Shown here one piece after another: positions 25,292-33,864 of a DNA stretch of 64,000 nucleotides (the stretch's first letter is position 1; the number at the start of each line of letters is the position of its first letter). The notes beneath the pieces are model-generated. The model did no database searches. It saw nothing but the letters and a program-made list of their open reading frames with translations, and had not been told where the DNA came from. Location: positions 248,001 to 312,000 of the forward strand of contig NZ_JQGJ02000005.1 in assembly GCF_000802155.2 (NCBI RefSeq). The letters run 5' to 3'. The translations under genes were made by a program, and so were the position numbers. This DNA is from Pseudomonas frederiksbergensis (lineage in GTDB: Bacteria > Pseudomonadota > Gammaproteobacteria > Pseudomonadales > Pseudomonadaceae).

Positions 25292-26388
25292 TCTATTTGT
25301 CGCCGGTGCCATGGGCCAGCTTCAGCCAGCGGCCTCATCACTTCGTCAATTGGTATCACCACCAGACTGGAGCGCCAGTGCTCTGGATCGATCCGTATCC
25401 CACGCGCTTGCCAACGCTGAGCGATTTCAGGCGTAAGCCGCCGGTCGCCGGCCAACAAAACGCCAGCGTTCCTCCCTGGTTGCAGGTCCGCAAACCCCGC
25501 AGTCTACCCATCGAGCCCCTGCCGGGATCGGCAATGCTGCTCAAGCGGCTGTGGCAAAACCTGCTCAGGGAGGCTGCGGCATTTTCCGCAAAAGCGCCTT
25601 GCAGGATCTGCGTCGGAAAACCTTCCGAACTGGCCTTGCAACTGCTGGCGCTCATCCCTGACAGCCATGCCGTCTACGATGCCATGGATGATTTCCCGGC
25701 GTTTTACCAAGGCCTGTCACGCAGGTCCATGGCGCGTCGCCAGGCGCAGGTCATCCAACGGGTGGATAAAGTACTGGCCTCCTCCAGCCCGCTTCACGAC
25801 AAGCTCCGGGGCATGACCGACCAGATAGAACTGGCCCTCAACGCCTGCGACATGCAGCAACTGGCACCGGTTGAAAGCCTCGACCTGGGCGCCAAACAAC
25901 AAGTGCTCGGCTATGTCGGCACGTTGGGTCGTTGGTTCGATTGGGATCTGGTCATCGCGCTGGCGCAGGCCAATCCAGCACACCGGGTCCGACTGATCGG
26001 CCCGCTCTTCACCCCACCACGTCGCGTATTACCCGCCAACATCGAGCTGCTCCCCGAGTGCTCCCACGCCAGCGCAATCGCGGCGATGGCGACGTTTTCA
26101 GTGGGCTTGATCCCGTTCAAGCTCAACCGCCTGACCGCTTCGGTCGACCCGATCAAATACTACGAATACCGTGCCCTCGGCCTGCCCGTCCTCTGCACCC
26201 GCTTCGGTGAAATGGCCTCGCGGGACAAGGAACCTGGCGTCTGGATCGTGGATGAAGACACTGATCTGCGTAAGACCATCGTTGAAGCGCTTGCCAGCCG
26301 AACTGATCGTTCTGCTGTCGAACAGTTTCGCGAGGCACATCGTTGGGCGGGTCGTTTTTCTACGGTGGATCTTTTGAAGGGAGAATGA
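25282..26388 (+). CDS. Glycosyltransferase (GT-B fold, GT4-like)
   Basis: The 368-residue protein has an N-terminal LSPVPWASFSQRPHHF, a block often seen at the start of glycan glycosyltransferases, and VYDAMDDFPAF. A C-terminal Rossmann half starts near YVGTLGRWFDWDLVIALA and includes GLIPFKLNRLTASVDPIKYYEY, the nucleotide-sugar-binding region of GT4-like enzymes. It is the last gene of the operon and overlaps wecB. After the stop, 26389-26504 is a short gap without recognisable features before the acoR-like gene. Confidence 0.8.
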   Translation: MRMIYLSPVPWASFSQRPHHFVNWYHHQTGAPVLWIDPYPTRLPTLSDFRRKPPVAGQQNASVPPWLQVRKPRSLPIEPLPGSAMLLKRLWQNLLREAAAFSAKAPCRICVGKPSELALQLLALIPDSHAVYDAMDDFPAFYQGLSRRSMARRQAQVIQRVDKVLASSSPLHDKLRGMTDQIELALNACDMQQLAPVESLDLGAKQQVLGYVGTLGRWFDWDLVIALAQANPAHRVRLIGPLFTPPRRVLPANIELLPECSHASAIAAMATFSVGLIPFKLNRLTASVDPIKYYEYRALGLPVLCTRFGEMASRDKEPGVWIVDEDTDLRKTIVEALASRTDRSAVEQFREAHRWAGRFSTVDLLKGE

Positions 26389-26504
26389 TGGCTGAAAAAT
26401 CGCGCGCCAGCGTCTATGGTTGATACTTGCAACGCAGACCATCCCCTAATAACAAGATTGCCGTGAGAGCCCTGCGCGGGCGTCACGCCCGATGGGAGCC
26501 TTTC

Positions 26505-28448
26505 ATGACCCTGCATAGCGCGCAGCCGATCCCCAGCGAACTGGCGGCCTTCGTCAACGATCATTTTTCCGGACGCGGCCTCAAGCCCGATGGCGTAATT
26601 GCACAGTCCTGGTACCGCAGCGTCGTGGAGCATCGGCTCGACCCTGGCGCGGCAAGCCGCAAGAACATACTCAGTGCCGAGGACATCCGTCGGCATCAGG
26701 AACAGCACCAGCAATATCTTTCCATTGCCAGCCAGGGGGTCAGCGGTCTGGCCCGGCGCGTGGTGCCCGCCGGCTTCGCCGTACTGCTGAGCGACGAACG
26801 TGGCATCACCCTGGACTCCCGGCTGCCCGACCAGCCCGACATCTATACACAATCAGGGCTGGTGGTGGGTGCGCAGTGGGAGGAATCGGTGGTGGGCACC
26901 AATGGCATTGGCACAACCCTGGCCGCCGCGCAGCCGTTGATCATTCATCGGGAGGAGCATTTCCTGGCGTCCAATTTCAGCCTGAGCTGTTCGGTAGCGC
27001 CCATATTCGATGCCCAAGGCCTGCTGCGCGGCTGCCTGAACGCAACTTGCATGAACAGCAAAGGTCCCCGGGAAAGCCAGTACCTGACGCTGCAACTGGT
27101 GATCATGTACGCGCGCCTGATCGAAAATGCACATTTCCGCCAGAGCTACCGCGACCGCTTGACCTTGTCCCTCAAGCCCCTCGATGAAATCGCCGACCTG
27201 GCCAACGAACAATTGCTGGCCCTTGATGAGAGCGGCCACATCATCGGCGCCAATCGTGCAGCCTTTGTAGCCCTGGACCTGGCTGAGGGGCCGGCATTGC
27301 TGGGCACAGCCATCGATCGCGTGCTACCCACCACAATGGACGATTTGCTCAAACTCAGCAACGGCGGCGCCCTGGGGGTTCGTCTACGTGGTCTTCGGGA
27401 TGAGGCGTTGCTGGAGGTCGGACTGCGAATCCCCTCTCGACAACACCGCTCGCGCCCCATCGCCCGTCCTGCCCCTGACGCTCACCCGGACCTGCAACAA
27501 CTCGCCGGCCTCGACCCTCAACTGCAACAGAGCGTCCGCCGGGTGCGCAAGGTGATCGACAAAGGGATCCCGATCCTGATCACCGGCGAAACGGGAACCG
27601 GCAAGGAAGCCTTTGCCCGCGCGATCCATCAGGCCAGCCATCGTCGCACAGGGCCTTTTGTCGCACTCAACTGCGCAGCCATCCCGGAGACTCTGATCGA
27701 GAGCGAGCTATTCGGTTATCGCGCCGGCAGCTTTACCGGCGCGAACCGAAAAGGCATGAAGGGCAAGTTGGAACTGGCCAATGGCGGCACACTGTTCCTC
27801 GATGAGATCGGCGACATGCCCGCCCATTTGCAAACCCGCTTGCTGAGGGTGCTGGCGGAGCGGGAAATCGCGCCGCTGGGGGCTGAAGTGCCGGTGGCGC
27901 TGGACGTCCAGGTGATCTCGGCGACTCACCAGGACTTACCGACCATGATAGGCGAGAAGCGCTTTCGCGAAGATCTGTTCTATCGCCTCGCCGGCATGAA
28001 CCTGGCACTGCCCGCCTTGCGCGAACGCAGTGACCGCGCCGCGCTGATCGAGCGGCTGCTCGCGGCACAGGACGAAACCCGCTCGCTACGACTGGAAACG
28101 GATGCCCGCCGGTGCCTGCTCGATTACCACTGGCCTGGCAACATCCGCCAGCTACTCAACAGCCTTCGTTATGCGGTGGCCCTGGCTGAAGACGGCGTCA
28201 TCGACCTGGACTGCTTGCCCAGCGAAGTGTTGGCGCCACAGCGGCTGTCATTGCCCGCCAATACCAAACCATTGGCCGGCAATCTGGGCGAACAGTTGGG
28301 CGATGAGGAGTCCCGCCGCCTGCTGACGACCTTGCGCCAGCATCGCTGGAACGTCAGTGCCGCCGCTGCCGACCTGGGCATCTCCCGCTCCACGCTGTAC
28401 CGCAAGATGAAAAAGCACGGCGTCGTCGCGCCCAATGACCTGTTCTGA
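26505..28448 (+). CDS. Sigma-54-dependent transcriptional activator, AcoR-like
   Basis: From the ATG at 26505 the protein has 647 residues; an in-frame ATG 78 bp earlier lacks a binding site. The N-terminal half carries a GAF-type sensor region (QGVSGLARRVVPAGFAVLLS; EESVVGTNGIGTTLA). The AAA+ domain has Walker A GETGTGKE (361-368), the sigma-54 contact loop GSFTGA (408-413) and GGTLFLDEIGDMP. A Fis-type HTH ends the protein (VSAAAADLGISRSTLYRKM). AcoR-type activators control alcohol, acetoin and glycol catabolism. It is convergent with the aldehyde dehydrogenase gene, so its likely target is the alcohol dehydrogenase operon next to it. Confidence 0.88.
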   Translation: MTLHSAQPIPSELAAFVNDHFSGRGLKPDGVIAQSWYRSVVEHRLDPGAASRKNILSAEDIRRHQEQHQQYLSIASQGVSGLARRVVPAGFAVLLSDERGITLDSRLPDQPDIYTQSGLVVGAQWEESVVGTNGIGTTLAAAQPLIIHREEHFLASNFSLSCSVAPIFDAQGLLRGCLNATCMNSKGPRESQYLTLQLVIMYARLIENAHFRQSYRDRLTLSLKPLDEIADLANEQLLALDESGHIIGANRAAFVALDLAEGPALLGTAIDRVLPTTMDDLLKLSNGGALGVRLRGLRDEALLEVGLRIPSRQHRSRPIARPAPDAHPDLQQLAGLDPQLQQSVRRVRKVIDKGIPILITGETGTGKEAFARAIHQASHRRTGPFVALNCAAIPETLIESELFGYRAGSFTGANRKGMKGKLELANGGTLFLDEIGDMPAHLQTRLLRVLAEREIAPLGAEVPVALDVQVISATHQDLPTMIGEKRFREDLFYRLAGMNLALPALRERSDRAALIERLLAAQDETRSLRLETDARRCLLDYHWPGNIRQLLNSLRYAVALAEDGVIDLDCLPSEVLAPQRLSLPANTKPLAGNLGEQLGDEESRRLLTTLRQHRWNVSAAAADLGISRSTLYRKMKKHGVVAPNDLF

Positions 28449-28458
28449 TACGCCCATG

Positions 28459-28492
28459 AAAATGCCGGCGACCTTGCGGTGCCGGCATTTTT
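28459..28492. terminator. Bidirectional terminator between the acoR-like gene and aldA
   Basis: ATGCCGGC at 28462-28469 pairs with GCCGGCAT at 28481-28488, preceded by AAAA and followed by TTTTT, so it can terminate both converging transcripts. It lies 10 bases after the acoR-like stop and 10 bases from the aldehyde dehydrogenase stop. Confidence 0.85.
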
Positions 28493-28501
28493 CTCGCCAG
28501 A

Positions 28502-29938
28502 TCAGACTTGGATGTAAACCACATGGGTATGAGTGTATTCATACAAGCCGTGCTTGCCGTCCGCGCCGCCAATACCGGATTTGCGCGCCCCCGCATGGAA
28601 GCCCTGCATCGCTTCGAAGTTCTCTCGATTGATGTAGGTTTCGCCGAAATCCAGCTCGTTGCTCGCGCGCATGGCAGCACTCAGGCTGCTGGTGTAGATC
28701 GATGACGTCAGGCCGTAATCGCTGTCATTGGCCAGGGCAATGGCTTCGTCCAGGTCTTCGACAATCTGGATCGGCAGCACCGGGCCGAAGATCTCCTGGC
28801 GCATGATCGCCATCTCGCCACCGCATCCGGCCAGCACCGTCGGCTGGTAATGGAAGCCCTGGCCTTTGTCGGCCACCGCGCCGCCCGTGACCACTTCGGC
28901 CCCCTCCCCCTTTGCGACCGTGACCATCCGCGCCACCTTGTCCAGCGCCGCCTGGTTGATCAACGGCCCCATGTCCAGATTGTCCTCGGCCAACGGGTCG
29001 CCGTAACGGGTTGCGGCCATCGCGGCGGCCATTTGCTCGATGAACGGGTCGGCGACTTTGCGCTCGACATACACCCGCTCGGCGCAGTTACAGACTTGCC
29101 CGGTGTTGATCACCCTCGAAGCGGTGATGGCCTTGACCGCGAGGTCCAGGTCCGCATCCGCCAGCACGATGGCCGGCGCCTTGCCACCGAGTTCCAGGTT
29201 GAGCTTGGTAATGTTCGGCGCCGCCGCGGCCATGATCCGCGAGCCGGTGCCGACGCTGCCGGTGAAGCTGATCAGGTCGATGCCTGCATGACGGGTCAGG
29301 TCATGCCCTACCGTCGCTCCTGTGCCGCTGACGACATTGAACACCCCGGCCGGCAAGTCGGTCTCGGCCACCAGGCGCGCAAATTCGAAGCAGTTGATGG
29401 GCGTTTCTTCGCTGGGCTTGATCACGATGGTGTTACCGGTCACCAGAGCCGGCGCCATCTTGCGAGCGATCAGGAAGAACGGGAAGTTCCACGGCAAAAT
29501 GCCGGCCACCACACCCAGTGGCTTGCGCAGCAGGAAAATGCTTTCGCCGGCGCGGTCGCTGGTCAGCACCTCTCCCTCAAGGCGTCGTGCCCACTCGGCC
29601 ATGTAGTCCAGATAATCGGCGGTGAAATTGACTTCCACCCGCGCCAACCCCAACACTTTGCCCTGCTCGGCGGTGACGATATGGGCGAGTCGTTCGGCGT
29701 TGTCGCGCACTTTGGTAGCGATTTTTCGCAGGTAGCCGGCACGCTCGATGGCCGGGCGGGCGGCCCAACTTTTTTGCGCCTTGCGCGCCGCGGCAATGGC
29801 CGCGTCGACCTGCTCGCCGCTGGCTTCGGGCACCCGTGCCAGCAACCGGCCGTTGGCCGGGTTGCGCACATCGATGCTTGGATCGCTGGGAATGAAGGCG
29901 TTGGCAATGAAGTTCTGGTAATCGGTGATCTCGGTCAT
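28502..29938 (-). CDS. aldA: Aldehyde dehydrogenase, AldA type (glycolaldehyde/lactaldehyde dehydrogenase)
   Basis: The 478-residue protein begins MTEITDYQNFIANAF; a start 42 bases upstream is possible but less likely. It carries the NAD-dependent ALDH signatures GILPWNFPFFLIARKMAPAL, LELGGKAPAIV and the catalytic Cys in GQVCNCAERV (C283). It closes with GETYINRENFEAMQGFHAG and KSGIGGADGKHGLYEY, very close to E. coli AldA, in which the catalytic Cys is at 285. AldA oxidises glycolaldehyde to glycolate and lactaldehyde to lactate. It lies 42 bp behind the quinohaemoprotein alcohol dehydrogenase in the same operon. Confidence 0.9.
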   Translation of the reverse strand: MTEITDYQNFIANAFIPSDPSIDVRNPANGRLLARVPEASGEQVDAAIAAARKAQKSWAARPAIERAGYLRKIATKVRDNAERLAHIVTAEQGKVLGLARVEVNFTADYLDYMAEWARRLEGEVLTSDRAGESIFLLRKPLGVVAGILPWNFPFFLIARKMAPALVTGNTIVIKPSEETPINCFEFARLVAETDLPAGVFNVVSGTGATVGHDLTRHAGIDLISFTGSVGTGSRIMAAAAPNITKLNLELGGKAPAIVLADADLDLAVKAITASRVINTGQVCNCAERVYVERKVADPFIEQMAAAMAATRYGDPLAEDNLDMGPLINQAALDKVARMVTVAKGEGAEVVTGGAVADKGQGFHYQPTVLAGCGGEMAIMRQEIFGPVLPIQIVEDLDEAIALANDSDYGLTSSIYTSSLSAAMRASNELDFGETYINRENFEAMQGFHAGARKSGIGGADGKHGLYEYTHTHVVYIQV

Positions 29939-29980
29939 GTGCTTGCTCTCGCGGTCAGTTTCAGAACGATGCAGGGGCAT

Positions 29981-32158
29981 TCATTTGGCGGTGAAGGTTT
30001 TCCAGACGCCGCCTTCCTGCTGCAGGTCGTGGGCACGCTTGATCAGGTATTGGTGGATTTGCTCCACCTGTTCCGGCGTGAAGGCGTCGGCAAAGGACGG
30101 CATGCCGTCCGGCACGCGGCCGCCGTAGAGAATGCCGAGGAACATCTGATGTTTTTCCGCCGTCAGCTTGCGCAGGTCCGGCAGCACACCGCCGCTGACC
30201 GCATGAATGCCGTGGCATTGGGAGCAGTAGCCGTCGTAGAGCTTGCCGCCGGCGTCCACTGCGGCCAGGTCGCCGGTCAGGGGCGGCGGTTCCGGCGTGT
30301 CGGCGAGCGGCGCTGGCTCGTTGAGCTTCGCAGTGCCGCCCAGCTTGTAGGTCAACACTTGGGAAAACGGCCGGACCCCGGCGCGCAAGGACAAGGCACC
30401 GGCAAAAGTCGAGAAGGCGCCGCCCCACCCGGCCATGAACGTCACGTACTGCTCACCGTCCACGCTGTAGGTAATCGGCGCCGCCATCACACCGCTGGCC
30501 GCCGGCTGCTCCCAGAGTTTCTTGCCACTGTCGGCGGCGTAGGCGATCACCCGGCCGTCGGCGCTGCCCTCGAACACCAGATTGCCGGCGGTGCTCAAGG
30601 TGCCGCCGTTGAAGATCGTCACGTAGGGCACTTCCCACGCCGGTTGCTGCTTGACCGGGTCCCAGGCGATCAGCTTGCCCGACCAGCCCTTGGCCATTTC
30701 CAACAGCCCATCGGCGTCCTCCGGCATCATCCCGGTGCGCAGGCCAAGTTGGTACATGCTCTTGAACGGGTTGCGCTTCGGCGCCTCGGGGATGTGCTCG
30801 TAATAGGCGGACATGATGTGCGCCGGGATATACACAAGACCGGTGTTCGGGTTGTAGGACATCGGCTGCCAATCATGGGCGCCCCAGAACGCAGGCGTGA
30901 CCAGTTTGCGCTTGCCATCCTTCCAGTACGCGGCGTTCTCGTCATCGACGATCGGCCGGCCCGTCTTCATGTCCATGCCCTTGGTCCAGCTCTGCGGCAC
31001 GATGCCCTTGGCCGACAGCAGCTCGCCCGTGGCGCGGTCGATCACGTAGAAGAAACCGTTCTTCGGCGCTTGCATCAGCACCTTGCGCGGCTTTCCATCG
31101 ATCGGCAGCTCCGCCAGGATCATGTGCTGGGTGGCGGTGTAGTCCCAGGCGTCCCCCGGCGTAGTCTGGTAGTGCCAGGCGTACTCGCCCGTATCGGCAT
31201 TGACCGCGACGATCGATGACAGGAACAGATTGTCGCCCTTGGCCTGGCTCCGCCATTTCGGGTCCCACAACGAACCATTGCCCACACCGATGTACAGCAG
31301 GTTCAAGTCCGGGTCGAACGCAAAGGAATCCCATGCCGTGCCACCACCGCCCTGGGCCACATAGGCGTCGCCGTGCCAGGTCTTGGCGGCAATAGCCATG
31401 GCCTTGTCTTCGGGCGGCAATTTGGGATCGCCCGGCACCGTGAAGAAGCGCCAGGCCTGCTTACCGGTCTCGGCGTCGTAGGCGGTGACATAACCGCGTA
31501 CGCCGAACTCGGCGCCACCGTTGCCGATCACGACTTTGCCGTTGACCACTCGCGGGGCTCCGGTGATGGTGTAGCTGCGCGAGTGATCGGCCCGGGTGTC
31601 CACCGACCAGGCGCGCTGGCCGGTCTTGGCGTCGATGGCCTCCAGGCGACCATCGAGCACGCCCACGTAAACCTTGCCCTTCCACACCGCGACGCCTCGG
31701 TTGACCGCGTCGCAACAGGCCTCGCCGGCACGATTGCGGTCAGACTTGGGGTCGTACTTCCAGATCAACTTACCGTCGCGCGCGTCCAGCGCATAGACCA
31801 CCGAGAATGGGCCGGTCGTATACATTACGCCGTCGACCACGATAGGCGTGGCCTCGACACCGCGATCCAGGTCCAGCTTATAGCTCCACGCGAGCCCCAG
31901 CTGGCCGACGTTCTGGTCACTGATCTTGTTCAACGGGCTGTAGCGCTGTTCGTCGTAGGTGCGACCGGTGCTCATCCAGTTACCGGGTTCCTGGTCGGCG
32001 GCGATGATGCGCCTGCCGTCGACATTCGCTGGCATGTCCTGCGCCCAGGCCGGGACCGTATGGAAGGTAAGCGCCAGCACGACAAATAGCGCCTTGAGGG
32101 GAATGCGAAGGGCCGCGTTCCGAGAAGCAGTAGGCACGGCGAGGCCAATCTGTGTCAT
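29981..32158 (-). CDS. PQQ-dependent quinohaemoprotein alcohol dehydrogenase with fused cytochrome c
   Basis: From the ATG at 32158 (AGGAG just before it) the protein has 725 residues; longer starts lack a binding site. A signal peptide (residues 1 to about 41, ending VPAWAQ) sends it to the periplasm. The propeller part has the vicinal disulphide pair C148-C149 (GEACCDAVNRG), an active-site PGDAWDYT block (334-341) and repeated W-docking motifs. The C-terminal domain holds a haem c site CSQCH (645-649) with a Met-containing PDGMPSFADAF ligand loop. Such type II enzymes oxidise alcohols and pass electrons on through their own haem. It needs PQQ and calcium; pqq genes are not in the window. 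Confidence 0.93.
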   Translation of the reverse strand: MTQIGLAVPTASRNAALRIPLKALFVVLALTFHTVPAWAQDMPANVDGRRIIAADQEPGNWMSTGRTYDEQRYSPLNKISDQNVGQLGLAWSYKLDLDRGVEATPIVVDGVMYTTGPFSVVYALDARDGKLIWKYDPKSDRNRAGEACCDAVNRGVAVWKGKVYVGVLDGRLEAIDAKTGQRAWSVDTRADHSRSYTITGAPRVVNGKVVIGNGGAEFGVRGYVTAYDAETGKQAWRFFTVPGDPKLPPEDKAMAIAAKTWHGDAYVAQGGGGTAWDSFAFDPDLNLLYIGVGNGSLWDPKWRSQAKGDNLFLSSIVAVNADTGEYAWHYQTTPGDAWDYTATQHMILAELPIDGKPRKVLMQAPKNGFFYVIDRATGELLSAKGIVPQSWTKGMDMKTGRPIVDDENAAYWKDGKRKLVTPAFWGAHDWQPMSYNPNTGLVYIPAHIMSAYYEHIPEAPKRNPFKSMYQLGLRTGMMPEDADGLLEMAKGWSGKLIAWDPVKQQPAWEVPYVTIFNGGTLSTAGNLVFEGSADGRVIAYAADSGKKLWEQPAASGVMAAPITYSVDGEQYVTFMAGWGGAFSTFAGALSLRAGVRPFSQVLTYKLGGTAKLNEPAPLADTPEPPPLTGDLAAVDAGGKLYDGYCSQCHGIHAVSGGVLPDLRKLTAEKHQMFLGILYGGRVPDGMPSFADAFTPEQVEQIHQYLIKRAHDLQQEGGVWKTFTAK

Positions 32159-32300
32159 GGGGGGACTCCTGGTTCTTATTAGTAGCGAAGCCATTGCGCT
32201 GCGCACCAAGAGAGGAGCAACCCCCATGCCAGCGTTTGAAAACGCTTCGCAAGCCCCGTTCCATGGGACTTTCGGCTCGTGTAGCGGGTCGCGAAGCCGT

Positions 32301-32335
32301 GCGACAGTTGTCGCATTCCCCGCGACAGTTGTGCC
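32301..32335. repeat. Repeated GCGACAGTTGT palindromic element in the divergent promoter region
   Basis: GCGACAGTTGTCGC at 32301-32314 is an inverted repeat with perfect 6-bp arms. A second copy at 32322-32335, GCGACAGTTGTGCC, repeats 11 of its bases and overlaps the sigma-54-like site. The 21-base phasing (two helical turns) places both on the same DNA face. It could be an activator or repressor binding pair. Confidence 0.4.
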
Positions 32336-32337
32336 AG
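32321..32337 (-). promoter_or_regulatory. Candidate sigma-54 promoter for the alcohol dehydrogenase operon
   Basis: On the minus strand this site reads CTGGCAC, five bases AACTG, then TCGCG, giving GG and GC elements with the required 10-base spacing. The -24 half is perfect and the -12 half weak (TCGCG for TTGCA). It lies about 160 bases before the alcohol dehydrogenase start, and the AcoR-like activator encoded nearby needs such a promoter. Confidence 0.4.
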
Positions 32338-32389
32338 AGGTGCGCCAAGTTGCACACGATTCGTGAAGAAAGCTGTCACACGCAGTGCC

Positions 32390-32418
32390 TTAGTACTCGA
32401 CCCCGTGCGCTCTACAAT
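32390..32418 (+). promoter_or_regulatory. Candidate sigma-70 promoter of the dehalogenase gene
   Basis: A TTAGTA (32390-32395) and a TACAAT (32413-32418) are 17 bases apart, about 30 bases before the start codon of the haloacetate dehalogenase-like gene. The -10 is close to consensus, the -35 only partly. Confidence 0.4.
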
Positions 32419-32448
32419 AGGCGCAACCATCAGCAGGAGAGCCACGCG

Positions 32449-33345
32449 ATGTTCGCCTCATTTGAATCGGGCCGGTGCCAAGTCAATGGCATCACCGTCA
32501 ACTACCGCAAAGGCGGAAGCGGCCAAGGCCTGCTCCTGCTCCACGGGCATCCCCAGACCCACGTCATGTGGCACAAGATCGCCGAACCCCTGGCGAAGCA
32601 TTTCACCGTGGTCGCGGCGGACCTTCGTGGCTACGGTGACAGCGACAAACCGGCAGGCGACGCCGAGCACCTCGCCTACTCCAAGCGGCAAATGGCGCTG
32701 GACGGGATCGAGCTAATGCATGCGCTGGGATTTGTGAAATTTGACGTGTTGGCACATGACAGGGGCGCGCGCGTGGCCTGTCGCATGGCGATGGACCACC
32801 CGGACGCAGTGAAGCATTTGGTCACGTTGGATATCGCTCCGACCCTGGCGATGTATGAGCAGACCAACGAAGCGTTCGCCCGCGCCTACTGGCACTGGTT
32901 CTTCTTGATCCGCCCCGCTCCGTTTCCCGAAACGCTGATCGAGGCTGATCCGGAGCTTTACCTGCGCAGCGTCATGGGCACTCGCAGCGCTGGCATGGCG
33001 CCGTTCACCGACGCCGCCTTTGCCGAGTACTTGCGCTGCCTGGCACTCCCTGGCGCAGCTCATGGTCTGTGTGAAGATTACCGGGCAAGCGCCAGCATCG
33101 ACCTGGAGCACGACCGAAGCGACCGGCAAGCCGGCAGAAAACTTTCAATCCCGTTGCTCGCGTTGTGGGGGGCGGACGGCGTCGTGGGCCGCTGCTTCGA
33201 TCCGCTTGGAGAATGGCAAAAAGTCGCGATCGACGTGCGAGGGAAAGCGTTGCCGTCGGGGCATTACATTGCCGAAGAAGCGCCAGAGCATTTGATCGAT
33301 GAGGTGCTAGGATTCCTGCTCCCTTCGATCCCTGGAGGCAGGTAG
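32449..33345 (+). CDS. Haloacetate/fluoroacetate dehalogenase-like alpha/beta hydrolase
   Basis: The protein has 298 residues from the ATG at 32449 with AGGAG before it; longer in-frame versions cross the promoter region. The family start pattern LLLLHGHPQTHVMWHKIA is present. The residues expected for fluoroacetate dehalogenase are all found: nucleophile D104 with R105 and R108 in HDRGAR, acid D128 (LDIAPT), the halide-binding H149 and W150 (YWHWFF), probably Y211 (EDYRAS) and H272 (SGHYIAEE). In known enzymes the nucleophile attacks the carbon carrying the halogen and water then frees glycolate. The residues fit a dehalogenase better than an epoxide hydrolase. The gene diverges from the alcohol dehydrogenase operon. 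Confidence 0.85.
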   Translation: MFASFESGRCQVNGITVNYRKGGSGQGLLLLHGHPQTHVMWHKIAEPLAKHFTVVAADLRGYGDSDKPAGDAEHLAYSKRQMALDGIELMHALGFVKFDVLAHDRGARVACRMAMDHPDAVKHLVTLDIAPTLAMYEQTNEAFARAYWHWFFLIRPAPFPETLIEADPELYLRSVMGTRSAGMAPFTDAAFAEYLRCLALPGAAHGLCEDYRASASIDLEHDRSDRQAGRKLSIPLLALWGADGVVGRCFDPLGEWQKVAIDVRGKALPSGHYIAEEAPEHLIDEVLGFLLPSIPGGR

Positions 33346-33428
33346 TTACAGGCGGTATCAGCTTCAACGACACCCGCCAGCAAATTCCTGCAAGATGGCT
33401 CACTTATTCCATCGAACGGTGAACCGAC

Positions 33429-33836
33429 ATGTCAGGCGAGAAATCGATCGCGAAACTACTCAGCGGAATGAGCCCGACGCTCAATGACGGGGATTACGTC
33501 TTCTGCTGCGTCACTGACCCAGACCTCGTCAAAGGCGAGGAGATCCTGGGCAGCTTCCGCGAAAAAGAAGGGCTGACGGTGATCATCGAGCGCAACAGGG
33601 CCAAGGCCCTGGGCCTGGACTTCGAATACGTCGCCGCCTGGATTACCTTGACCGTGCATTCCGCCCTGGACGCCGTCGGCTTGACCGCTGCCTTCGCAAC
33701 GGCCTTGGGAAACGCCGGTATCAGCTGCAACGTCATCGCGGCTTACTACCATGACCATATTCTCGTGGGGCGGGAAGATGCACAGCGGGCGATTGAGGTT
33801 CTGGAAGCGCTTGCTCGGTCAGGGGGTGGAGAGTGA
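33429..33836 (+). CDS. ACT-domain protein (DUF2241/ACT_7)
   Basis: The 135-residue protein has an N-terminal GMSPTLNDGDYVFC block and a C-terminal ACT-like domain (WITLTVHSALDAVGLTAAFA; GISCNVIAAYYHDHILV). Proteins of this family are small, soluble and thought to bind amino acids or related metabolites. A specific pathway is not known. The gene sits alone between the dehalogenase and glcC, converging with glcC after a 28-bp gap. Confidence 0.8.
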   Translation: MSGEKSIAKLLSGMSPTLNDGDYVFCCVTDPDLVKGEEILGSFREKEGLTVIIERNRAKALGLDFEYVAAWITLTVHSALDAVGLTAAFATALGNAGISCNVIAAYYHDHILVGREDAQRAIEVLEALARSGGGE

Positions 33837-33864
33837 TATCGGTTAACTGATCCAGCCGCTGCCG

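Noticed and set aside
28850..31219. Plus-strand frame of 789 codons opposite aldA and the alcohol dehydrogenase
   Set aside because: Both genes on the other strand carry complete catalytic motifs; this frame spans the gap between them and has none.
32351..32376. Plus-strand TTGCA with an upstream GG as a sigma-54 promoter for the dehalogenase
   Set aside because: GG and GC are 11 bases apart and the -24 half does not match TGGCAC; a sigma-70-like site closer to the gene fits better.
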